Shown piece after piece: positions 1 to 5,935 of a DNA stretch of 5,935 nt. How positions within the stretch are numbered: position 1 is the stretch's first letter; the number at the start of each line of letters is the position of its first letter. A model generated the notes under the pieces. The model saw only the letters and a program-made list of their open reading frames with translations. It ran no database searches and was not told where the DNA came from. This DNA comes from Acidobacteriota bacterium (GTDB taxonomy: Bacteria > Acidobacteriota > Terriglobia > Terriglobales > Acidobacteriaceae): positions 1-5,935 of the forward strand of contig JAJZDO010000119.1 in NCBI GenBank assembly GCA_021805955.1, given 5' to 3'. The position numbers and the translations under genes are program-made.

Positions 1-649
1 CCAGGCTGGCCAGTTCCCGATTCACTTCGCAGGCGCGCTTCTTGCCGCCAATCGATTTCCACAGCGAGTCGCGATAGTTCAGGTCATAGGAAATGACGGT
101 GCCATGCCGATGCGCCGCCTCCATTGCTTCGCGGGCCACCAGCGGCGCCGTCTCAGACAGTGCGCAAAAGATGCCGCCTGTATGAAACCAGCGCGCTCCC
201 TCGCGGCCAAAAATTTCATCCCAGTCGATCATTCCCGGCTGTAACTGCGATGCGGCCGTATGTCCGCGGTCGGAGCAGCCAAGCGCGGCGCGCACGCCAA
301 ATCCACGCTCGGTAAAATTCAGTCCATTGCGAACAGTTCGGCCAACGCCGTCGTAGGGAACCCACAGCAGGTGCGACAGATCGACGCCGCCCTGCAACAT
401 CATGTCCTCAATCAGCCGGCCCACGGGATTGTCGGCCAGTGCTGTGACGATGGCCGTACGCAGATTAAAGCAGCGCCGCAGACCGCGCGCGACGTTGTAT
501 TCGCCGCCGCCCTCCCAGGCGCGAAAGCTCCTCGTGGTGGCCACTCGCTCGTCGCCTGGGTCCAGGCGCAGCATCACCTCGCCAAGACTGACAAGGTCCC
601 AGCGGCAGACCTCACGCGGCTTCAGGTCGAGTTGCTTCGTATCGTTCAT
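1..649 (-). CDS. PfkB-family sugar kinase, probably 2-keto-3-deoxygluconate kinase (partial, C-terminus beyond left edge)
   Basis: Reading the minus strand from the ATG at 649-647 gives an uninterrupted 216-residue N-terminal fragment. Such kinases phosphorylate a sugar or sugar acid with ATP in the cytoplasm; the closest fit is KdgK, which makes 2-keto-3-deoxy-6-phosphogluconate for the Entner-Doudoroff and uronate routes. Visible family marks are the first strand S-L-G-E-V-M-L-R-L (21-29), the substrate-site GGGEYNVARGL (47-57, the PfkB G-G-x-x-x-N pattern), WFHTGGIF (about 152-159) and SYDLNYRDSLW (about 185-195), a variant of the D-x-N-x-R motif of KDG kinases. The GAGD catalytic motif would lie in the missing part. 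An AGGA Shine-Dalgarno at 659-662 sits 9 nt before the ATG, supporting this start. The gene diverges from the ABC-F gene. The PfkB family is nearly certain; the substrate is inferred and could be another sugar. Confidence 0.85.
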   Translation of the reverse strand, partial: MNDTKQLDLKPREVCRWDLVSLGEVMLRLDPGDERVATTRSFRAWEGGGEYNVARGLRRCFNLRTAIVTALADNPVGRLIEDMMLQGGVDLSHLLWVPYDGVGRTVRNGLNFTERGFGVRAALGCSDRGHTAASQLQPGMIDWDEIFGREGARWFHTGGIFCALSETAPLVAREAMEAAHRHGTVISYDLNYRDSLWKSIGGKKRACEVNRELASL

Positions 650-851
650 TCCAGGATTTCCTTTCGTGGCTCCCCGATTTTCTGGCATGTTACGGAAACT
701 GGCCAGCCGATTCCGCTCGATGGCTTGCGGATGATTGGACTCCCCATGATATTCGAGCCTGCGACGAAAGCGAAATCTGGTTGCATAAGACGGCCTATTC
801 CAGCGAGTCCAGCACCGTTGCCGCCGCAAATGTGAAAAACTTGAGGTAGAT

Positions 852-2477
852 ATGATTTCTGTCAGCAATGTAAGCATGCGCTATGGATCGAAGATCCTGT
901 TTGAAGATGTATCCACCACCTTTACCGCCGGTCGTCGCTACGGCCTGACTGGCCCCAACGGAGCCGGCAAAACCACGTTTATGAAAGTCTTAAGCGGGGA
1001 CCTTGACCCGCAGAAGGGCGTCGTGGTGCGTCCGAAGAAGCTGGGCGTGCTGCGTCAGGACCAGTATGCGTTCGATGCCTATCGCGTCATCGATACCGTG
1101 ATCATGGGCAACAAAGCATTGTGGGCGGCGCTGGAAGAGCGCGACCGGATTTACGAGAAGCATGAATTGGACGACGCCGACGGAATGCGTCTCGGCGAGT
1201 TGGAAGGCATCATCGGCGAAGAAGATGGCTATACCGCGGAAAGCGATGCAGCCATCCTGTTGCAGGGCCTCGACATTTCGAACGATGTCCACGAGCGCAA
1301 GATGGGCGAATTGCAAGGCGGTCAGAAGATGAGGATTTTATTGGCGCAGGCCCTGTTTGGCAATCCTCAGGCGTTGTTGCTGGATGAGCCGACGAACTAT
1401 CTCGATCTCGATTCGATCCATTGGCTGGAAGAATTTTTGACGCACCGCGAAGGCACGCTGATTACGATCTCGCACGATCGTTATTTTCTGAACAACGTTT
1501 GCACGCACATCGCCGACATCGACTACCAGACCATCATCACCTATACCGGCGGCTACGACGATATGGTGCTGGCCAAGACGCAGGTGCGGACACGGCTGGA
1601 AGCGCAGAATGAAGAACGCGAAAAGAAGATCGCCCAGTTGAATGAATTTATCGCGCGCTTTTCGGCCGGTACCCGTTCCAGCCAGGTGACCTCTCGCAAA
1701 AAGGAAGTGGAGCGCCTGCAAACCAGTGAACTGGCGCGGTCGAACATTGCGCGGCCCTACATTCGCTTCGACCAGTTGCGTCCCTCCGGCAAGCACATTT
1801 TGGAGGCGGAAGGCGTTCGCAAGGCCTATGGCGACCATGTTGTCATCGATGGGTTCACCGCATCCGTGACTCGCGGCGAGAAGATTTGTCTGATTGGCCG
1901 CAACGGACAGGGTAAAACAACGCTGGTCAAGGCGCTGCTGGCCCACGCTCCCCACGTGGATCATGTACCTGGCGACAATCCCAGCAACGATATCGATAGC
2001 GGAGCGGTGAAGTGGGGACACGCGGCGCAGATTGGTTACTTTGCGCAAGATCACACCTCCACAATTGAAAAAGGAACGACGGCGGCGGATTGGCTGCATC
2101 AGTTCGATCCGAAAGCCACAAAGGAAGATATTCGCGGCGTGTTGGGCCAGATGCTTTTCAGCGGAGAAGAAGGTCTGAAGCCGACCGAGGCGCTATCAGG
2201 GGGAGAAGCGGCCCGGCTGTTGTTCTGCAGGCTGATGATGCAGAAGCCGAATTTCCTCATTTTCGATGAACCGACAAACCACCTCGACCTGGAAGCCATT
2301 AACGCATTGAACCAGGCGCTTCAGAAGTATGAAGGAACAGTTCTACTGGTGACCCACGATCAGGAACTGATTGACGAGGTGGCAACGCGCATTTGGAATT
2401 TTGAGGACCACAAAATCCAGGACTTCAAAGGGCCGTATGCGGAGTTTCTGCAGTCCCGTGTAGCTGTGTCGAGATAA
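852..2477 (+). CDS. ybiT: ABC-F family ATP-binding protein, YbiT type
   Basis: A complete 541-residue soluble protein with two ATP-binding domains and no membrane segments, as in ABC-F factors, which bind the ribosomal E site and influence translation rather than transport. Domain 1 has Walker A GPNGAGKT (34-41), a signature-like LQGGQ (154-158), Walker B LLLDEP with Glu179, and switch His208. A charged, helical interdomain linker (about 240-316) corresponds to the P-site tRNA interaction motif. Domain 2 has Walker A GRNGQGKT (349-356), LSGGE (448-452), Walker B with Asp472 and Glu473, and His502. The segments R-Q-D-Q-Y-A-F and V-I-D-T-V-I-M-G near residues 68-86 and LMMQKPN before the second Walker B closely match E. 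coli YbiT (530 residues) as I remember it. It has no long arm insertion in domain 1. GAGGT at 843-847 lies 4 nt before the ATG, a short but usable spacing. Both catalytic glutamates are intact. The ABC-F class is near certain, the YbiT subfamily likely; the cellular role is unknown from sequence. Confidence 0.93.
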   Translation: MISVSNVSMRYGSKILFEDVSTTFTAGRRYGLTGPNGAGKTTFMKVLSGDLDPQKGVVVRPKKLGVLRQDQYAFDAYRVIDTVIMGNKALWAALEERDRIYEKHELDDADGMRLGELEGIIGEEDGYTAESDAAILLQGLDISNDVHERKMGELQGGQKMRILLAQALFGNPQALLLDEPTNYLDLDSIHWLEEFLTHREGTLITISHDRYFLNNVCTHIADIDYQTIITYTGGYDDMVLAKTQVRTRLEAQNEEREKKIAQLNEFIARFSAGTRSSQVTSRKKEVERLQTSELARSNIARPYIRFDQLRPSGKHILEAEGVRKAYGDHVVIDGFTASVTRGEKICLIGRNGQGKTTLVKALLAHAPHVDHVPGDNPSNDIDSGAVKWGHAAQIGYFAQDHTSTIEKGTTAADWLHQFDPKATKEDIRGVLGQMLFSGEEGLKPTEALSGGEAARLLFCRLMMQKPNFLIFDEPTNHLDLEAINALNQALQKYEGTVLLVTHDQELIDEVATRIWNFEDHKIQDFKGPYAEFLQSRVAVSR

Positions 2478-2532
2478 AGTTGCGTCTCTCTGCGAATAGC
2501 AGGGTGACCTAAATCAGCGAGTTACGTCCATA

Positions 2533-2559
2533 GTGTGCGGCATGGTTCGTGTGCGGCAT
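2533..2559. repeat. 11-bp tandem direct repeat in the leader of the sulfotransferase lipoprotein gene
   Basis: GTGTGCGGCAT occurs at 2533-2543 and again at 2549-2559, separated by 5 bp, giving a 16-bp period. It lies 28 bp before the ATG at 2588, between two genes. It could be an operator or a small local duplication. The second copy also contains the GTG at 2549 that creates an alternative, less likely start for the downstream gene. The repeat is directly visible; any function is a guess. Confidence 0.5.
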
Positions 2560-2576
2560 CGGTCCGCGAGTTTCTT

Positions 2577-2580
2577 GGAG
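2577..2580 (+). promoter_or_regulatory. Ribosome binding site that decides the lipoprotein start
   Basis: GGAG followed by a purine-rich 7-nt spacer precedes the ATG at 2588. This favours 2588 over the in-frame GTG at 2549, which has no Shine-Dalgarno sequence and would add 13 residues ahead of an otherwise standard lipoprotein signal peptide. Confidence 0.75.
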
Positions 2581-2587
2581 AGAAAGA

Positions 2588-4534
2588 ATGTTCAGAACGG
2601 GACGCAGGATCAGATCCTCCGTCGGAATCTCACTGCTCCTCATCGGGTTACTCTCAGGTTGTGCGGACCGTGTACCCAGCAGCCTGACCTCGACGTCTAA
2701 ACCGCCCACGCCGCCCAACAACCCACCGGCTCCAACGCAGCCAGCGCCCACGCCCACCCAGTCTGGCACAGTCACTATCAGTCCACAGAATGCGGCCGTA
2801 GGCGCGGGGCAGACTGTTCACTTTACCGCGACAGCGGCGGGAGGCGGAGCGATCGCATTTTCCGTCAACGGCGTCGCTGGCGGCAATGCGACCGTGGGCA
2901 TGATCGATGCAAACGGCAATTACACTGCGCCCGCAACCATCAGCCAAAGTGAAAATGTTGTGGTGCAGGCAGCTCTCGTCAGCGCACCAGCGGCCAGCAA
3001 CGCCAGCGCTGTTGTGGCAGTCATTCAGGCGGGGGTGGTGACCAGCACAGCCAATCCTCTGGTCGCGAACTATTCCATCTATCTGCCCCAGCCCGGAGGA
3101 ATGTCGGTGCAGTTCGGGCCGGACACCAGCTACGGATTGAACACATGGTCCCAATCCGCACCCAGCCAATATGGCGGCCAGATCAATATGGAAGTGGCAG
3201 GAATGCGCGGCTCCTCCACCTATCACATGCAGGCGCTGGTTACGCTGGCCAACGGGGTCACGTTCCAGGACACGGACCACACGTTTGCAACGGGCACCAC
3301 ACCCCCGACCGTGCCAGTGACGATCACGACGCCAGTCAGCGGGCAGACTCCGCAGCCCGGCGTGGAATTGTTCGACACGGTCACGTTCGGCAGCAAGCCA
3401 ATTCCGAACCTGAACCAGGCCTTCGCCACGGATTTGGCTGGAAATGTCGTCTGGACGTATCAATTTCCGCAAAGCGAACCGGGCTCTGCGGCCAATGTCA
3501 TTTTCCCCATCAAGCCTCTGCCGAACGGACATTTTCTTATGGTCATCGGATATGTGGCCACGCCCACCGCGAAACAGAACATTCCTTCGGGGACGATCGA
3601 GGTCGTTCGCGAGGTAGACCTGGTAGGGAACACGATCCATGAGCTGACCATCGACCAACTGAACAAGTCGCTTGCGGCAAATGGTTTTACCGGGTTGAAC
3701 CTGCTGACGTTCTGCACGGATGCACTGCAATTGCCCAACGGGCATCTGCTTCTGCTGGCCTGGATGACCAAGCCCTATACAAACCTGCCCGGCTATCCGG
3801 GGACCAGCAATGTGCTGGGGACAGTGATCGTCGATGTGGATCAGAACTACAATCCCACCTGGGTGTGGAACCCGTTTCAACAGCTTGGCACCCCGGCGTC
3901 GCCCTATTCCTATCAGTTTCCGGATTGGACTCACTCGAATGCGCTGCTGTATTCGCCGGAAGACCATAATCTCCTTCTTTCCATTCGGCAGCAGAACAGG
4001 ATCGTCAAAATCGATTACAACGACGGGAAAGGGACCGGCAATATTATCTGGAGTCTTGGAGAAGGTCGCGATTTCAAGCTGCTTGGCGCGACCGATCCGA
4101 CCGACTGGTTCTATGCGCAGCATGGCATCAACTTCTTCAGCCCCAATACCTCGGGGGTCTTCGATCTTGGCGTCATGGACAACGGGAATGACCGGCTGTT
4201 TCCATCCGGGCAAACTTGTGGCACGACCGGCGCGCCCGCCTGCTACTCGACGGCCATGGTGTTGCGAGTGGATGAGACAGCCAAGACCGCGACGATGCTG
4301 TTTCACTACAACCCATCGCCCTCCGTCTACAGTTATTTTGGCGGCCAGACGGACCAACTCCAGAACAACGACGTTGAAGTAGATTTTTGCGCCTCAAAAG
4401 GCGGTGCGACTGTCTACGAGTTGAACCAGACATCTCCGACTGCAGCACAAACGGTATGGCAGGCACGTACGCCCGGCTACAACCAGTACCGGGTCATTCG
4501 CTTACCGAGCTTGTATCCCGGTGTCCAGTGGTAA
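2588..4534 (+). CDS. Secreted lipoprotein with Ig-like and fibronectin-like modules and a C-terminal aryl-sulfate sulfotransferase (ASST) domain
   Basis: The 648-residue product begins with a lipoprotein signal peptide: basic N-terminus (R-R-I-R, 6-9), hydrophobic core (about 12-22) and lipobox L-S-G-C with Cys25. A proline/threonine-rich linker (about 39-58) follows, then an Ig-like module (about 61-148) with V-T-I-S-P-Q-N-A-A-V and G-N-Y-T-A-P-A-T, common in acidobacterial surface proteins, then a fibronectin-like module (about 150-240). From about 250 to the end is an ASST-type beta-propeller: repeated LPNGH strands, D-W-T-H-S-N with His449 and Asn451, Arg467, QHG with His512, D-N-G-N-D-R (531-536) and a terminal Y-R-V-I-R-L-P. 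ASSTs move sulfate between phenolic compounds without PAPS, in the periplasm or at the cell surface. The His449-Asn451-Arg467 spacing equals that of E. coli ASST His356-Asn358-Arg374, and His512 would be the sulfate-accepting His436. The expected His-His-Asp before LPNG reads C-T-D (376-378). Four cysteines remain after Cys25 (376, 544, 552, 601). The fold is quite secure; the substrate and even activity are uncertain. An in-frame GTG at 2549 is the alternative start. Confidence 0.85.
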   Translation: MFRTGRRIRSSVGISLLLIGLLSGCADRVPSSLTSTSKPPTPPNNPPAPTQPAPTPTQSGTVTISPQNAAVGAGQTVHFTATAAGGGAIAFSVNGVAGGNATVGMIDANGNYTAPATISQSENVVVQAALVSAPAASNASAVVAVIQAGVVTSTANPLVANYSIYLPQPGGMSVQFGPDTSYGLNTWSQSAPSQYGGQINMEVAGMRGSSTYHMQALVTLANGVTFQDTDHTFATGTTPPTVPVTITTPVSGQTPQPGVELFDTVTFGSKPIPNLNQAFATDLAGNVVWTYQFPQSEPGSAANVIFPIKPLPNGHFLMVIGYVATPTAKQNIPSGTIEVVREVDLVGNTIHELTIDQLNKSLAANGFTGLNLLTFCTDALQLPNGHLLLLAWMTKPYTNLPGYPGTSNVLGTVIVDVDQNYNPTWVWNPFQQLGTPASPYSYQFPDWTHSNALLYSPEDHNLLLSIRQQNRIVKIDYNDGKGTGNIIWSLGEGRDFKLLGATDPTDWFYAQHGINFFSPNTSGVFDLGVMDNGNDRLFPSGQTCGTTGAPACYSTAMVLRVDETAKTATMLFHYNPSPSVYSYFGGQTDQLQNNDVEVDFCASKGGATVYELNQTSPTAAQTVWQARTPGYNQYRVIRLPSLYPGVQW

Positions 4535-4617
4535 CAGTTTGCCAACTCCGGTCATCTTGAATCATTCGGTTATCCAGGGCATCCAATTAGGGTGCGCTGC
4601 GTTGACCACAACCTATT

Positions 4618-5754
4618 ATGTCGAAATTCATCGCTACGTCGAATCCTGCCGCAGATGTCGTTGCTCCAGCAGAAATGCTGGGGGGCAAATTTCTCAATTC
4701 CGTTCCTACATCCGTGATGGGCGTTGGGCATGCGGGGCGAATGATTCGCCGCTTGTTGTTGGAGAGGCGGCAAGGGGACCCCAAGCACGCGCTCGGACCA
4801 TTTCGCACGGACACCTCGCTGTACGCGGCCCCTCCTGTCCGAGGGCTCCGCGTCACCTGGATGGGACATTCCTGCGTGCTGATCGAGATCGATGGACGGC
4901 GAATCCTGACCGATCCTGTCTGGAGTGACCGTACCTCTTTTGTGTCGTTTGCCGGTCCGAAACGCTTCTATCCTCCCACCCTCGACCTGAAAGATTTGCC
5001 GTCGCTCGATGCTGTGCTGCTCTCGCACGATCATTACGATCATCTGGATCGCGCTACAATCGAGCAGCTTGCCGCTCTGCTTAAAGGCGAGAGCACGCAT
5101 TTCATTGCCTCGCTCGGTCTTCGACGATATTTGGAGTCCTGGGGCATCGCGCCGCAGAAAATTGCGGAGTTGAACTGGGGCCAAACAGCCAGCCTTGGTC
5201 ATGATTGCCAGATTACAGCTACCCCGGCGCGTCATTTTTCGGGACGTGGATTATGGGGAAGGAACGAGACTCTGTGGTCGTCGTTTGTGATTCGTGGAAA
5301 TAAGCACAACATTTTTTTCGGAGCGGATTCAGGGATGTTTCCCGGCTTCCGTTCCATTGGGGATGCCTTTGGTCCGTTTGATCTTACGATGTTGGAGATC
5401 GGCGCGTACGACGCGGATTGGCCCGATATTCACATGGGACCAATTCACGCTGCGCAAGCGCACATCGATTTGCGAGGCAAGCTGTTGCTGCCGATCCATT
5501 GGGGCTTGTTCAACCTGGCATTTCATCCCTGGCGAGAACCGATTGAGCGTTTGATAATTGCTGCGGCGGAGAAAAACGTTCAGTTATTTCTTCCATCTCC
5601 CGGCTCCCCCACAGACGTTAGCGACGCAAATCTGCAAACGTATTGGTGGGAACATGAACAGCACAAAGCGGTTCAGATCCTGCGCCTTGATGAATCGCAT
5701 CCTGACGTGAGGCAAGATCGTCGACCTGGGCGCAAAGAAGGTTCTCTGTTATAG
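4618..5754 (+). CDS. Metallo-beta-lactamase-fold hydrolase, NAPE-PLD/RomA type
   Basis: A 378-residue protein without signal peptide or membrane segment, probably cytoplasmic. It carries the full dinuclear zinc set: H-D-H-Y-D-H (His137, His139, Asp141, His142), His206 in TPARHFSG, Asp237 in GADSGMFPGF and His294 in PIHWGLFNLAFHPW. Spacings of 64, 31 and 57 residues agree with mammalian N-acylphosphatidylethanolamine phospholipase D (His190, His253, Asp284, His343). Other shared segments are W-M-G-H-S-C (about 81-86), GPKRFYPP (about 113-120) and GPFDLTMLEIGAY. Family members cleave phosphodiester bonds; bacterial ones are often annotated RomA or UlaG-like (COG2220) and mostly lack a known substrate. 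The ATG at 4618 is the first possible in-frame start, because an in-frame TGA lies at 4603-4605, yet no Shine-Dalgarno precedes it. ATGs at residues 20 and 34 are alternatives, but the first would begin just before the conserved-looking G-G-K-F-L-N. It follows the sulfotransferase gene by 83 bp and converges with the gene at the right edge. Fold and metal site are secure; the reaction is inferred. Confidence 0.88.
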   Translation: MSKFIATSNPAADVVAPAEMLGGKFLNSVPTSVMGVGHAGRMIRRLLLERRQGDPKHALGPFRTDTSLYAAPPVRGLRVTWMGHSCVLIEIDGRRILTDPVWSDRTSFVSFAGPKRFYPPTLDLKDLPSLDAVLLSHDHYDHLDRATIEQLAALLKGESTHFIASLGLRRYLESWGIAPQKIAELNWGQTASLGHDCQITATPARHFSGRGLWGRNETLWSSFVIRGNKHNIFFGADSGMFPGFRSIGDAFGPFDLTMLEIGAYDADWPDIHMGPIHAAQAHIDLRGKLLLPIHWGLFNLAFHPWREPIERLIIAAAEKNVQLFLPSPGSPTDVSDANLQTYWWEHEQHKAVQILRLDESHPDVRQDRRPGRKEGSLL

Positions 5755-5847
5755 CAGCCTTACGATCATCCTCGTGGACAACAAAGTTACCGACGCAGAG
5801 TAGCCGAAGAGGGCCTCGGGTTTCAGAAAAATTGATTTTGCGCTGCG

Positions 5848-5935
5848 CTATTTCAGCTTGGCTTCGAGCTCCGTCCAGCGCAGATAGAGCGCGTCGACAC
5901 GATTTTCAGCTTCCGCGGCGGCGCCGAACGTTTTG
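5848..5935 (-). CDS. C-terminal end of a minus-strand gene, probably an ABC-F ATPase (Uup-like) (partial)
   Basis: The minus strand from the right edge is open for 28 codons and ends at a TAG at 5850-5848. The peptide ends in R-V-D-A-L-Y-L-R-W-T-E-L-E-A-K-L-K, preceded by an alanine/glutamate-rich stretch. This amphipathic helix with a Y-x-R-W-x-E-L-E pattern resembles the C-terminal coiled-coil tail of Uup-type ABC-F proteins, as I remember them. If so, it would be a second ABC-F gene about 3.4 kb from the YbiT-type one. With so little sequence, a different protein with a helical tail cannot be excluded. The reading frame and stop are convincing as a gene end because the neighbouring gene converges on it with 93 bp between the two stops. 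Confidence 0.6.
   Translation of the reverse strand, partial: KTFGAAAEAENRVDALYLRWTELEAKLK

Noticed and set aside
747..775. Possible minus-strand promoter for the kinase: TATCAT (747-752) with TTTCGC 17 bp upstream.
   Set aside because: The -10 is fair but the -35 matches consensus at only two positions; not distinguishable from chance.
260..835. A 191-codon plus-strand open frame over the left end.
   Set aside because: It overlaps the minus-strand sugar kinase, whose motifs are clear, and its translation resembles no family and is low in structure.
1338..2099. A 253-codon minus-strand open frame within the ABC-F gene.
   Set aside because: Antisense shadow of a gene with complete Walker, signature and switch motifs.
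2478..2510. Possible terminator after the ABC-F gene (CTGC-GAATA-GCAG).
   Set aside because: A 4-bp stem without a following T run.
2654..4357. A 567-codon open frame on the minus strand, antisense to the sulfotransferase lipoprotein gene.
   Set aside because: It is rich in Arg/Gly/His and lacks any recognisable domain, as expected for a shadow frame of a GC-rich gene. The plus-strand frame has a signal peptide, family motifs and a ribosome binding site.
5755..5847. Possible bidirectional terminator between the two converging genes (C-C-G-A/T-C-G-G near 5813-5829 and A-A-A-A-T/A-T-T-T-T near 5827-5839).
   Set aside because: Stems of 4-5 bp only, one of them purely A-T; too weak to call a terminator.

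Overview
The window looks like an ordinary chromosomal stretch from a member of the Acidobacteriota, probably of the Terriglobia type. I infer this from the style of the proteins (a 2-keto-3-deoxygluconate-kinase-like protein with an S-Y-D-L-N-Y-R motif, a lipoprotein with an acidobacterial-style Ig-like repeat and an arylsulfotransferase domain) and from base composition that is moderately GC-rich by eye. No alignment was run, so the taxonomy is an inference.

Layout, left to right. (1) On the minus strand, positions 1-649 hold the N-terminal 216 residues of a PfkB-family sugar kinase; its C-terminal part lies outside the window. (2) A 202-bp divergent spacer follows. (3) On the plus strand, 852-2477 encode a complete ABC-F ATPase of the YbiT type, a soluble ribosome-associated protein. 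(4) A 110-bp spacer contains an 11-bp tandem direct repeat and a clear ribosome binding site. (5) At 2588-4534 lies a secreted lipoprotein with a proline-rich linker, an Ig-like module, a fibronectin-like module and a C-terminal aryl-sulfate sulfotransferase (ASST) domain. (6) After 83 bp, 4618-5754 encode a zinc metallo-beta-lactamase-fold hydrolase of the NAPE-PLD/RomA type. (7) Converging from the right edge is the last 28 codons of a minus-strand gene whose C-terminus resembles the coiled-coil tail of another ABC-F ATPase (Uup-like).

The three complete genes share direction, but the gaps of 110 and 83 bp and their unrelated functions give no strong evidence for one operon or pathway. I found no tRNA, rRNA, CRISPR array, insertion sequence, phage gene or attachment site. 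I do not see a new multi-gene system here. The most interesting item is the modular ASST lipoprotein, which keeps most expected active-site residues but seems to have lost the usual His-His-Asp motif before its LPNG segment.
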